Shown here piece after piece: positions 28,201 to 35,989 of a DNA stretch of 64,000 nucleotides. Made by a program: the position numbers and the translations under genes. Source of the stretch: Leptolyngbya sp. FACHB-321 (GTDB lineage Bacteria > Cyanobacteriota > Cyanobacteriia > Leptolyngbyales > Leptolyngbyaceae); contig NZ_JACJPI010000014.1 in the NCBI RefSeq assembly GCF_014695975.1, positions 1 to 64,000 on the forward strand. The letters are read 5' to 3'. A model generated the notes under the pieces. It searched no databases, was not told where the DNA came from, and worked only from the letters and a program-made list of their open reading frames with translations. Position 1 is the first letter of the stretch; each line of letters starts with the position of its first letter.

Positions 28201-28546
28201 ACGGCAGCATTTAGTGGGACAAGTAGAAAGCTTTATGAACAAGTATGAGATAGAGTTTCAAGATTCAGGAGCGTTTGATCAGGGCGAAGGTGGCAAATAC
28301 AAAGCTGCACACGCTGAACGGATGGCATTCATTGAAGAGTGGCTCCGAAATCCTGACGAGCCAGTTATGGCAATTGGTGTGAATCGCGCTCTGTGCAAAC
28401 CTGGTGATGGAGGGAAGAAAGGTCCAGCTGCTGCCTCATGTGAAGACTTCTTCCAAGATGCAGCAAATGTAACTGGAAAGTCGATCGTGATTGCTGACTA
28501 TGACAAGGATGGCAAAGAGAGAACATTGTTTTTTCGCCCCGAATAA
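25274..28546 (+). CDS. Subtilisin-pre-toxin-deaminase polymorphic toxin, probable type I secretion cargo
   Basis: The protein is 1090 residues and has no classical signal peptide. Residues about 88-307 are an S8 subtilisin-like domain with Asp96 (VIDSGF), His104 (EHGSKMA), oxyanion Asn198 (SSGNQGG) and Ser249 (GTSLAA), all present. A Pro/Arg/Ala-rich repeat linker covers about 355-535. Residues about 540-600 match the hydrophobic pre-toxin segment of polymorphic toxins (LDVVGLTPVGFLADGLNAV, then EGDYENAAVSAL). A second Gly/Ser/Pro-rich linker reaches about 920. The last 83 residues have His1013-Ala-Glu1015, GVNRALC (Cys1041) and SCEDFF (Cys1056), then SIVIADYD. This layout fits SCP1.201/DddA-like deaminases, with 14 residues between the cysteines. 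It sits between exporter and adaptor genes. A nucleic-acid deaminase activity is likely but unproven. Confidence 0.8.
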   Translation: MNRDSYSDQQAHASFQPRSTQAAIDPTQLSQPVHHSSSTTDLGSNWLNKASGWVANKFQSAQDFVNGSGDAIAPNQILPALKGTASPNQPLVGVIDSGFGANEHGSKMAEAIQKENPQAQIWQGKGVGTGNWSESLVEFVDTAKAGGHSRAVANLSFDLTEVHPDGSTSNRSRLTADEQSALAYAHDNDVLVVASSGNQGGAMSALGQASQPSDNLIVVGAANGSDRASYSSYGNGLDLVAEVGSAGTSLAAAKVTGAIASIWSANPELSSQQVNQMLTTTATDLKAPGRDAETGAGLLNSTGAINLAKHTTPEAIVFSGAQLVQPVSESLGGATWESRDGSVASERTNFPIEGDGPRSPARSTPAQRAVAPRRRDPLTSPRPVPPTPAQRAAGQRAFALHRQGERTPLPPRPAQSTPTPAQRAAGQRAVALRQQGGRTPLPPRPPAPPTPAQHAFTLHRQGERAPLPPRPAQSTPTPAQRAAGQRAVGQRANELHRRGERTPLPPQPTAAQRDVALHPREERAPLNPPRPTPPVPDTNGYAVVSEVGHAVLDVVGLTPVGFLADGLNAVWYAAEGDYENAAVSALGVLPGGEFATGARLGRRASELANRASEVYGAVEETRGIVEGVSEVANGNFNSGDAAFTLAETVFSSRGRRDRPTGPSAGNDRNGELNVGVAGNPPPQNPPRNSGSPSRSGSELDARGRRDDRGRSEGNIRDRQPIVVGGRRGDQSRPSTAVATSSGTTRDRNSRREIVTVGARDRTRPSTDRSTAGNRDRQPVAVGGGNGRTRPSSPSTTGTTPGVTTHDRNSRADSAPAPRSGGSGNSNQPPRKPPTGGGGRPTGGYDDSDNNGLPAGNSGNSGNSRSSPNQPRRADSAPTPQSGGSGNPSPQTSPAGGGGFPSLSGSKPNDPNTNRPLGQPSNFDEIENSPYHPSNELESDAAERAKTARDGLEKTKKTLAKAEDNEEILSGWAKDPRRQHLVGQVESFMNKYEIEFQDSGAFDQGEGGKYKAAHAERMAFIEEWLRNPDEPVMAIGVNRALCKPGDGGKKGPAAASCEDFFQDAANVTGKSIVIADYDKDGKERTLFFRPE
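26350..26880 (+). repeat. Degenerate repeats encoding the Pro/Arg/Ala-rich linker
   Basis: Blocks containing CCTGCACAACGAGCC, TTGCACTTC and CCCGCTCCCCCCTCG recur four to five times at irregular spacing. In frame they encode PTPAQRAAGQRAVALR and RTPLPPRP. The repeats also keep a second sense frame and an antisense frame open for long distances, which is a by-product of the repetition. Confidence 0.8.
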
Positions 28547-28648
28547 CCAGCAGCGTCAATCAGCATTAGTGTCAGACCAGCTAGTAGGGTGGGCAATGCC
28601 CACTCTACAACTACAACCGAGAACAAACGTAGAGACTTAAGCGGATCG

Positions 28649-29269
28649 ATGGGATTTGCAACATTCAAAGCTACAGTCCTAAATTCTTCACCAACTGGTT
28701 TTGACCTGATGCTGAAAGTTCTAGAAACAACACCCGATCGCCTGGTTATCAAGGAAAAAAGAAGTACTTGTGACGTTGCGATGCTAGTCGTTTTTCTCTA
28801 CGTTACTGTCTACTTCTTGTTAATTTCAACCTTGAAAATATGGACGAATCTCGGCGTAAATGAGTCTCTTTTAGACTCTGTATACCATTTAGCAACTCAT
28901 CCTCCATTGATATATCTTGCTGTCATAGGTCTACTGCTATTTCCAGCCGCCCTTGTCTCCATGCTGACTTTTGGTTCTTGGCTTCCAACAAGAATGTTTA
29001 CCTTCAATCGCAAGATCCATCTTTTAACAATCAAATCTACTTGCTTGCTGGCTCAAGATTCTGAGTATTCACTTGATGAGATTCAGATCCAGTGGGTTTC
29101 GCAGTCAGTTTATGCAGGAGGACTGACAATGGTAAACATTCAGTTGTTGCAACTCATTCGCAGAAAGCAAAATGGTAAGATCCATCTCATACCAATTCGC
29201 CATACAGCACATCCAGAAACCAACGCTGTGGTTGATCTGATTCATGAATTTCTGATATCCAGGAGTTAG
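28649..29269 (+). CDS. Two-helix membrane protein, candidate immunity partner
   Basis: The product is about 206 residues from the ATG at 28649. A GTG at 28589 would add 20 residues that look non-native. It has two strong transmembrane segments (AMLVVFLYVTVYFLLI and LIYLAVIGLLLFPAALV) with soluble regions on both sides, and no catalytic motif that I can see. It begins about 100 bp after the toxin gene on the same strand, the usual place for an immunity gene. The rest of the locus supports co-regulation. I do not recognise the family. An immunity role is inferred from position only. It could equally be an accessory of the secretion system. Confidence 0.6.
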   Translation: MGFATFKATVLNSSPTGFDLMLKVLETTPDRLVIKEKRSTCDVAMLVVFLYVTVYFLLISTLKIWTNLGVNESLLDSVYHLATHPPLIYLAVIGLLLFPAALVSMLTFGSWLPTRMFTFNRKIHLLTIKSTCLLAQDSEYSLDEIQIQWVSQSVYAGGLTMVNIQLLQLIRRKQNGKIHLIPIRHTAHPETNAVVDLIHEFLISRS

Positions 29270-29310
29270 TTTCTAAGCTTCGACGATCATCCTCAAACCC
29301 CCAGGATTCC

Positions 29311-29499
29311 AGTTCAGCAATGCATTATTTGCATTCAAAACCCCATTAATTGAGTTCAGATTAACAGATTTAAAGCTTGAAATCTCAACGATCGAGTTCA
29401 AAGCTCTATTTCTCAAGTTCAGAACCTCAACGATCGCATTCATAACCTCAGCTTCCAGACTCGGATTTCAAACCATTGAGTTCAAGCTGCCGATCAAGC
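29311..29499 (+). repeat. Degenerate 21-bp-period repeat, nine units
   Basis: AGTTCA occurs at 29311, 29353, 29395, 29416 and 29479, and CATTCA at 29332 and 29437. All lie on one 21-bp grid. Several units also share CTCAACGATCG at the end. The array fills the gap before the HlyD gene. On the plus strand it is open and reads as heptads such as EFRTSTI, but it has no start codon or ribosome binding site. Confidence 0.75.
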
Positions 29500-29519
29500 C
29501 ACTTTAGGAGAAAGGCATC

Positions 29520-30848
29520 ATGAAAACTCCATCAATAGCTGTGCAACGACAGCAAACCAAAGTTCAATTTGCTAATGCTCAAGACTACCTCAACTATGAA
29601 TTAGGCAATGCTCAACGTCGATTGCCGCCCGTATATGTTCGGCTGCTCGGCTTTAGTATTTGTGCCCTTGTAGGTGGCACGATCGCCTGGGCAACCTTCA
29701 GCAAAGTTGATGAAGTGGCAACGGCTCCCGGACAGGTGATTCCTGCCTCCCAAGTGCAGCCGATGAGATCGCTCGCCAGTGGTCTACTGCGCGAAATCAA
29801 CGTCACAGAAGGTAAGCATGTGCAAAAAGGCGATGTCTTAGTGCAGCTTGACCCGACCATTTCTCAGTCTGAAGTCGATCGGCTTGAAAAACTCTCCCAC
29901 CAAAGCCGCGACACCCTAGCCCGGTTGCAAGCTGAACGCACCGGCAACACGCAAGCTGGAAGCTTGCTGCAAAACCAACTATTAGCCGCCCGCCTGCGAG
30001 AGTTTCGCGATCGCCAAGCTGCTGCTGCTGCCGAGGCTAGCCGTCAGTTAAGCCTAATCAAAACAGCACAAGTGCAAAAGACGCGGCTAGAATCCGACCT
30101 GGCACATACCAGCACCAAAACTCAGGCTTACCGCTCATTGCAACAGCAAGGAGCCGTACCCCGGTTTGACTATCTCGATGCCCAGAACAAAGTGGATTCG
30201 TTGCAAAAAGAGATCTCGGCACAGGAACAGGCGATCGAACAGGCAAAACAGGCACATCAAGCCGCGATCAAGAATGCAACTCGCTTAGCATCGGAACGGC
30301 AAAGCGAAATTCTGACCCAAATTGACAAACAACAGCAAGAACTGACCGACCTCGACGCAAAACTGACTCAAGCCCAAGCCCAACACAAGCACAGTACGGT
30401 TCGCGCTGGGGTGACGGGCACCGTCTACAACATCAAAGTCAGCAAGACGGGATCTACAGTGCAACCGGGCGATGAAGTGCTGTCGATCGTGCCCGATGGT
30501 GAAACGTTGATTCTCGAAGCCAAAGTGAAGAACCAAGACATTGGCTTTGTGCGATCGGGGATGAGAGTCAAAGTCAAGCTAGCAACCTTTCCTTATCAAG
30601 AATTTGGCATGGTGGAAGGCATCGTCAATCGGATCAGTCCCAATGCGGTGAATGAACAAAGTGGTGAATTAGCGTTTCCGGTGCAGGTGCAACTCAAGCA
30701 GCGATCGGTGAAAGCCAGCGATCGCGAAGTGCTACTCTCTCCAGGTATGGCAGCTAGTGCCGAAATTGTGACCCGTCAGAAAACCGTGATGAGCTTCTTG
30801 TTAGACCCCATCACTGCCAGCTGGGATCGAGCTTTCTCGGTGAGATAG
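29520..30848 (+). CDS. HlyD-family periplasmic adaptor of a type I secretion system
   Basis: The 442-residue protein has a cytoplasmic N-terminus, one transmembrane helix at about 38-58 and a split lipoyl domain. The first half of that domain is SGLLREINVTEGKHVQKGDVLVQLD-like; the second is around GTVYNIKVSKTGSTVQPGD. A long alpha-helical coiled-coil hairpin (about 120-290) and a C-terminal beta-barrel domain complete it. That is the classic membrane fusion protein layout. It would link the ABC exporter at 22683 to an outer-membrane TolC-like channel encoded elsewhere. AGGAGA precedes the ATG. The stop codon is followed within 3 bp by a group II intron-like fragment. Confidence 0.93.
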   Translation: MKTPSIAVQRQQTKVQFANAQDYLNYELGNAQRRLPPVYVRLLGFSICALVGGTIAWATFSKVDEVATAPGQVIPASQVQPMRSLASGLLREINVTEGKHVQKGDVLVQLDPTISQSEVDRLEKLSHQSRDTLARLQAERTGNTQAGSLLQNQLLAARLREFRDRQAAAAAEASRQLSLIKTAQVQKTRLESDLAHTSTKTQAYRSLQQQGAVPRFDYLDAQNKVDSLQKEISAQEQAIEQAKQAHQAAIKNATRLASERQSEILTQIDKQQQELTDLDAKLTQAQAQHKHSTVRAGVTGTVYNIKVSKTGSTVQPGDEVLSIVPDGETLILEAKVKNQDIGFVRSGMRVKVKLATFPYQEFGMVEGIVNRISPNAVNEQSGELAFPVQVQLKQRSVKASDREVLLSPGMAASAEIVTRQKTVMSFLLDPITASWDRAFSVR

Positions 30849-30851
30849 ATT

Positions 30852-31110
30852 GTGCGACTATACAGTTCCGTAGGGACTCAGTCCAGATACGATACTGTTA
30901 GTGAATCAATACGAGAAAATCAGCGCTAGAAGCTTGTAGAAACGCTGAGTGAAGTGGGCTGAAGTCTAGGATGGAGAGTAACCGTTTACTGAGAAGGCGT
31001 AACGGGTGACAACCAATCTAGGAAGCCTGCTGCATGAGAGATAGCGCAAAGAAGCCAAGCTGAAAATAGAGCTGTTCATAGGGTTTGAGGGCAATCAGAC
31101 AGAGTACCCA
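30852..31110 (+). mobile_element. Group II intron-like 5' fragment
   Basis: The segment starts with GTGCG, the usual group II intron 5' end. It contains motifs typical of domain I of cyanobacterial introns, such as AGCTTGTAGAAACGCTGAG followed by TGAAG. No reverse transcriptase gene or domain V/VI hairpin follows, so it would be a truncated relic. I identified it by memory of such introns and not by a structure model. The 3' limit is approximate. Confidence 0.45.
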
Positions 31111-31280
31111 AGCCTTTCATAATGCCATCCCCTAGATCCGCCGTTGCCCGTAAAGTCTCAAACTAAAGTCACTCTGTCGTGGCGTTCCGTTTGCACTTAG
31201 CGCGTAGCACAACAGAGCGCACGTTCAAGTTTATGCTGCGATCGCAGCAGCTACCTATACCAATGTGGCGCTCGCCCAGT

Positions 31281-31400
31281 TCAGGCAGACGTGCCCTGAC
31301 TCAGTGTTTGTTCAAGCTGCTCATCCCAAAAGGTTGCTTCCACTTTGTGCCCGTCTGGATCACACATAAAGCAACCGTAGTATGGCTCACTGTCGGCTGC
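31281..31400 (-). pseudogene. C-terminal fragment of a VOC (glyoxalase-like) protein
   Basis: On the minus strand this stretch reads PYYGCFMCDPDGHKVEATFW and ends at a TGA at 31281-31283. The motif YG-F--DPDGHK-E is the characteristic C-terminal strand of vicinal oxygen chelate proteins, including the metal-binding Glu. No upstream part of the gene is recognisable, so this is a leftover 3' end. Confidence 0.55.
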
Positions 31401-31532
31401 TATGTCCTAACCTCACTGGTTACAGCTATAAAAGGTTTTTGCCACACAACTGAACTAAATCAGTGCTGCGATCGTAGACAAACGTTCTGTTTCCTCACTA
31501 ATATCTACTTGCCACTATTATTAGATGACAAT

Positions 31533-31659
31533 GCAACTGGGCTCTTCCCAGCTTTTGGTGAAAAAGGGCGTAGCCGCTGAGCTTGATTACGAAGCTGCTA
31601 GGTTTCTAAGCTGTTGCAGAATCCAGATCACCAAAACTTGGGAAGAGCCTGCAACTGGG
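31533..31659. mobile_element. Candidate MITE with terminal inverted repeats
   Basis: A 21-nt arm at 31540-31560 (GGCTCTTCCCAGCTTTTGGTG) is matched at 31629-31649 by its reverse complement with two mismatches. GCAACTGGG occurs as a direct repeat just outside on both sides (31533-31541 and 31651-31659), like a target duplication. The element would be about 110 bp and non-coding. Nothing else between 30849 and 31910 looks like a gene. An 18-nt direct repeat with one mismatch lies at 31846 and 31876. Confidence 0.5.
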
Positions 31660-31910
31660 GAGCGAACGTCAGCAACGATGCTCCCAAACGGCAAGGACAC
31701 CAGACGAGATGAGGCTGTCAATCTGCTGCACCATAAGCCAAGCCTTTGCCGCTGAATAAAGCATCCTTTTGCCAAAGTGCAACCTGAAATACTGATTCTC
31801 TCGTTGAGTGATCGTAGCTGTTTTCTACCCAATTCAGCCATCTATTTGCCGAAAGTCCAAATCTAGAGCAACCCATTGCCGAAAGTTCAAATCCCCCTTA
31901 TAAGAGGAGC

Positions 31911-34900
31911 TTATCTTTTATCGCTAACGGCTCCTAAAGCCCTTAGAGTAATTCTTTGAGCTTCGTTGAGTCCGAGCGTCTGGCTGATGTTCATGCCTTC
32001 ATAAGGGCGTGGCACTCTTAAAGTTGATGTGCACGAGCGCGTTTCCAGGCTCCAACGTTTGATTGTCTCATCAAAGCTGCCGCTGAAAAGGGATGCTGTG
32101 GCTTGGGGTAAGACGGTTTCTGGGGAATCTGTACCCACTTGATTGCCAGTATCGCGTGCAAGCGCGATCGGTTGGCACACCATTGTTGAAACTAAACCTG
32201 TATGCCCTTTCAGCACCTGGATACACTTGCCAGTTGCAACTTCCCAGTAGCGCACCGTCTGATCCAATCCACCACTGATTAAGTGCTGCTCATCGCTGTC
32301 GTAAGTGACCGTCATGACTGGCTCAGTGTGCCCTTCCAAGGTTTGCAGACATTTTCCAGTTGAGACATCCCAACGCTTGATCGTTTGGTCAAAGCTGCAA
32401 CTCACTAAAGACTGTCCATCGGCACTGAAGCGCACCTGCCAAACACTATTGCTATGCCCCAGTAACGTTTGGAGACATTGCCCGGTTTGAACATCCCAGA
32501 GCTTAATGGTGGTATCAAAGCTACTGCTGGCTAACCATGCACCGTTGGGGCTAAAGGCAACCGAGATAACAGGAGCCGTGTGTTCCTCCAACGTTTGGAC
32601 ACATTTTCCTGCATCTAAATCCCAAAGTTTGACTGTACGATCGTAACTGCCACTGGCTAAGAGCGGTCTTTGTGGATGAAAGGCCATTGCCCAGACCCAG
32701 CTGCTATGACCCTCGAGGGTATTTAGGCAGTGTCCGGTTTGCCAGTGCCATAGCTTGATGGTGCGATCAGCGCTACCACTCGCCAGAGTAAGCTCATCGG
32801 CACAGCTACCATCATCACTGGCTTGGGGATTGAAAGCAACCGACCAAACCCGATCGCGATGCCCATGCAAGGTTTGCACACATGCTTCAGTCACCGTATC
32901 CCACAACCGGATAGTCTGGTCTTCATAGCCACTGGCTAAGTGATGACCATCAGAACTCAGAGCGAGCGCCAGTACCGCATTGGTATGTCCCTTAATCGTC
33001 TTGATACACTGCCCAGTTTTCACATCCCACAGTTTGGCAGCATGATCATCACCGCCGCTTGCTAACCATTGCCTGGTTGGACTAAACGCCACAGACCAGA
33101 CGCGATTGCCATGCCCGTGCAGTGTTCTAGTACATTGCCCAGTTTCGGCTTCCCAAAGCTTCAGAGTTTGATCGTAACTACTGCTAGCAAGACACTGCCC
33201 GTCTGGACTATAAGTGACCGTGGTAATGGTGCTGGTATGGCCAGACAACGTTTTCAGGCAGTCCCCTGTCTCTCTATCCCAGATTTTGACGGTATGGTCG
33301 AAACTGCCACTTGCCAGATGCTTACCGTCAGGACTATAGGCGAGCGCTTTCACCCAGCCTTGATGCCCAGTCAAGGTTTTCATACATTGTCCTGTTCTCC
33401 AGTCCCACAGCTTGATGGTCTGATCTTCAGAACAACTTGCCAGCGTTTGACCATCCGGGCTAAAGACCACAGACCAGACTCGTCCTTGATGTCCCAACAG
33501 TTGAAGGCAGTCACTTACTACGCCCAGGCGACTTTTGTAGGCAATGGCTTGGGCTAAATCTCCAGGGGCTTGGAGGTGCCATAACCGAATTGTGGCGTCT
33601 TGAGAACTGGTGGCGATGTGCTGCCCATCGGAACTGACGGCGATCGCATTAACAGAGTAGGTGTGTCCGACAAAGGTTTTTAGGCAGTCGCCTGTGTGGA
33701 CATCCCAAAGTTTGACCAGATAATCATCACTGGCACTGACCAGAAATTGTCCATTAGGGCTGAAGGCAACGGCCCAGGTCCAGTGTTTGTGTCCTTTACA
33801 GATGACAAGCTGCCGTCCACTGGGTATGTCCCAAAGCTGAATTGCACCACTAGTATCACTGGTAGCTAAACGCTTGCCATCTGGACTAAAAGCAACACAA
33901 GCTACTCCTCCAAACGTCTCCGCGAACACCGATTGTGCCATTTTGCAGTGGGAAAAGTTAGCTCGATGTAAGCTGACGTTGGGTAGGTAGGCCTGGCGAA
34001 TCGTTAGATTGGAAAAGTTGCAATCGTTCAAATCACTATGCAACTGCCAGAATAAATTCAGCAAATTCCCTGCGGCATAACCGCCATCTATCGGTTTGAC
34101 GCGTACAGCCGCTAGCAGATGATGAAGGTGGTTCTTGAGGTTCTGTTGATTGCCAAAGGCTGCTAGGAGCTTCTCTTTAACGGGTTGCAGAATTAAACGA
34201 ATTTGGGCTTCGCGAATGTAATCTTTGGCTTGCGCTTTGATCAGGGCATAACGATCGAAGAAGATCCATGCGTGAGTCGAAAGGTCGTAGTAGAAACGTT
34301 TCACTAATTGCTCGGTCATGTACTCCATGACAACGGGCTGTTGCGAAAAGCCCACGGCATTCGTTTCAATCAATGAGCGGGCTTGTAAGGAGGCTACGGC
34401 TTCCAACACATTTCGTGGTGTGGCTTGGGGGACAATATCTTCTTGTAATGATTCCAGGGAAACCCATTCACGACAGATGGCTAGCCAGTACATCACCTGT
34501 TGCTCTAGATCAGACAGACGGTTGAGTTGTTGATCCAGAAGCTCGCTAATGTCGCCAAAGACAATGCTTCCCTGGGTTAAGAAGGTCTCAATCTTGCCGT
34601 GAAACAGCGATCGGATCGTTGCGGCGGCAATCTTCAGTGCTAGCGGGTTCCCGCTGTAGTGTTCAACCAATTGGTGGCAGTCGGCATCGGACTCCAGCAA
34701 ACCTTTCTCAGTCAGAATCTTTTGTCCTTCAAAAGTAGATAGTCCGACTAATTGCAGCGATCGTACCGGTAGCGTGTCCCCTTCTCGTAGGCTGACTTCT
34801 GCTGGTCTCTCTCGACTGGTCAAAACCAAACAGCTTTGGTGCCGTTCATCACTCACTCGCTCGAGCAGACGACTGTAAGCTTCATAACCCTGCCGATACC

Positions 34901-35642
34901 GCCCGGTATGTTGACCACTTTGGAAGATTGCTTCCACGTTGTCCAAGATCAACAGACAGCGCTGCTGGCGCAGGTATTTCATCAAGCACGAGATCTGGGC
35001 GTCAGCTGCTTCCGGTAATTTCATCACCGCTTGATCTGAAAGAACCGAAATTAAGTCTGCCAGCAGCTCTTGCAGCGAGGGAGCATGACGCAAACTGCGC
35101 CAAATGAGATAGTCAAATTCGTCCTTTACCTGTTCCCCTAATTTGACGGACAGCGCTGTTTTGCCCATGCCACCCATGCCCAAAATAGTGACTACATGGC
35201 AGCGATCGTGCTGAACCCACTGGACAAGTTGCGCTAATTCATTAGTGCGATTGTAGAAAATGGAAACGTCGATCGCCTCTCCCCAATCAACGCGATTTTG
35301 GATTTTAGCTTCTGGATTTTGGATTGCTTCGCTAGTTCCTATTTTCTGTTCCTGCTTCCCCAGCTGTATCGATCGCTTCAGAATTGTCTGAAAATTGCGT
35401 CGTGTGACCCTCTGCCCCAGTGCTTCTGACAACAGTTGCCATAGCTCGGAGCCAGTGTCCTTGATATAACCCAGTGTATAGCCAGATTCATCAGCAATTT
35501 CTTTGTACGATCGACCTTCCCAGGCTTGCTCAAAAACAGTTTGTTGAATCTTATTTAAACTTTCTGGTGCTAAAACCTGTTCTAAAAATTCCAGTCCTTC
35601 TTTGGCTGTCACGGTTCCAACGTCCTGACGCACAGGTGACAT
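31911..35642 (-). CDS. NB-ARC (STAND) ATPase with VMAP-type HTH and 14 WD40 repeats
   Basis: The protein is 1243 residues from the ATG at 35642; a GTG at 35678 would add 12. The N-terminal 80 residues resemble the helix-turn-helix domain found in vWA-MoxR-associated proteins (KIQQTVFEQAWEGRSYKEIA, then SGYTLGYIKDTGSELW). An NB-ARC ATPase follows, with P-loop GMGGMGKT at about 155-162 and Walker B CLLILDNVE. A helical region and a short pentapeptide-like stretch (CNFSNLTIRQAYLPNVSLHRANF) lead to 14 WD40 repeats, enough for two seven-bladed propellers. STAND proteins of this type are signal-triggered switches like Apaf-1. The sequence shows no effector domain beyond the HTH. It is divergent from the C39 gene at 35990. 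Partner unknown. Confidence 0.92.
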   Translation of the reverse strand: MSPVRQDVGTVTAKEGLEFLEQVLAPESLNKIQQTVFEQAWEGRSYKEIADESGYTLGYIKDTGSELWQLLSEALGQRVTRRNFQTILKRSIQLGKQEQKIGTSEAIQNPEAKIQNRVDWGEAIDVSIFYNRTNELAQLVQWVQHDRCHVVTILGMGGMGKTALSVKLGEQVKDEFDYLIWRSLRHAPSLQELLADLISVLSDQAVMKLPEAADAQISCLMKYLRQQRCLLILDNVEAIFQSGQHTGRYRQGYEAYSRLLERVSDERHQSCLVLTSRERPAEVSLREGDTLPVRSLQLVGLSTFEGQKILTEKGLLESDADCHQLVEHYSGNPLALKIAAATIRSLFHGKIETFLTQGSIVFGDISELLDQQLNRLSDLEQQVMYWLAICREWVSLESLQEDIVPQATPRNVLEAVASLQARSLIETNAVGFSQQPVVMEYMTEQLVKRFYYDLSTHAWIFFDRYALIKAQAKDYIREAQIRLILQPVKEKLLAAFGNQQNLKNHLHHLLAAVRVKPIDGGYAAGNLLNLFWQLHSDLNDCNFSNLTIRQAYLPNVSLHRANFSHCKMAQSVFAETFGGVACVAFSPDGKRLATSDTSGAIQLWDIPSGRQLVICKGHKHWTWAVAFSPNGQFLVSASDDYLVKLWDVHTGDCLKTFVGHTYSVNAIAVSSDGQHIATSSQDATIRLWHLQAPGDLAQAIAYKSRLGVVSDCLQLLGHQGRVWSVVFSPDGQTLASCSEDQTIKLWDWRTGQCMKTLTGHQGWVKALAYSPDGKHLASGSFDHTVKIWDRETGDCLKTLSGHTSTITTVTYSPDGQCLASSSYDQTLKLWEAETGQCTRTLHGHGNRVWSVAFSPTRQWLASGGDDHAAKLWDVKTGQCIKTIKGHTNAVLALALSSDGHHLASGYEDQTIRLWDTVTEACVQTLHGHRDRVWSVAFNPQASDDGSCADELTLASGSADRTIKLWHWQTGHCLNTLEGHSSWVWAMAFHPQRPLLASGSYDRTVKLWDLDAGKCVQTLEEHTAPVISVAFSPNGAWLASSSFDTTIKLWDVQTGQCLQTLLGHSNSVWQVRFSADGQSLVSCSFDQTIKRWDVSTGKCLQTLEGHTEPVMTVTYDSDEQHLISGGLDQTVRYWEVATGKCIQVLKGHTGLVSTMVCQPIALARDTGNQVGTDSPETVLPQATASLFSGSFDETIKRWSLETRSCTSTLRVPRPYEGMNISQTLGLNEAQRITLRALGAVSDKR

Positions 35643-35858
35643 AACAACACTACTCTGCGGTAAGTTTTCCTGACACACCCTAAATCGTTAGGGTCATTGC
35701 ACACCTGATTGCTTTTTATTAAGCGAGCTTTTGTGAATTTTATATTGCTCTTCAGAGAAATACCACGCTGCAATCTGACTCTCAGGAAATCTATCAGGGT
35801 TATTTCCGGTTTGTATCCAAATTTAACTAAACTTCTCAGTAATTCCTCTGACCTCTAA

Positions 35859-35888
35859 TCCGACTTTTATCCGACCTTCTCCCGACTG
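35859..35888 (+). promoter_or_regulatory. Three CCGAC boxes at 11-bp spacing
   Basis: CCGAC occurs at 35860, 35871 and 35882, exactly 11 bp apart, in the divergent region between the STAND gene and the C39 peptidase gene. Direct repeats at 11-bp period are the form bound by OmpR/PhoB-type regulators, so it may be an operator. The regulator is unknown. Confidence 0.4.
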
Positions 35889-35989
35889 CCAAAGTTTATG
35901 AGCGGTAGCTAGGTTGAATGGAACAGTTTGAATCCTTGCCAACTCAGTTAGTTCCTTTCAACAACCTTCCATTTCAAAGGACTCCCTCC

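Noticed and set aside
29311-29499. Short coding gene of heptad repeats
   Set aside because: The frame is open, but there is no start codon or ribosome binding site, and composition is degenerate, so I list it only as a repeat.
31179-31580. 133-residue plus-strand frame
   Set aside because: Its opposite strand contains the VOC relic, and its own sequence is not protein-like.
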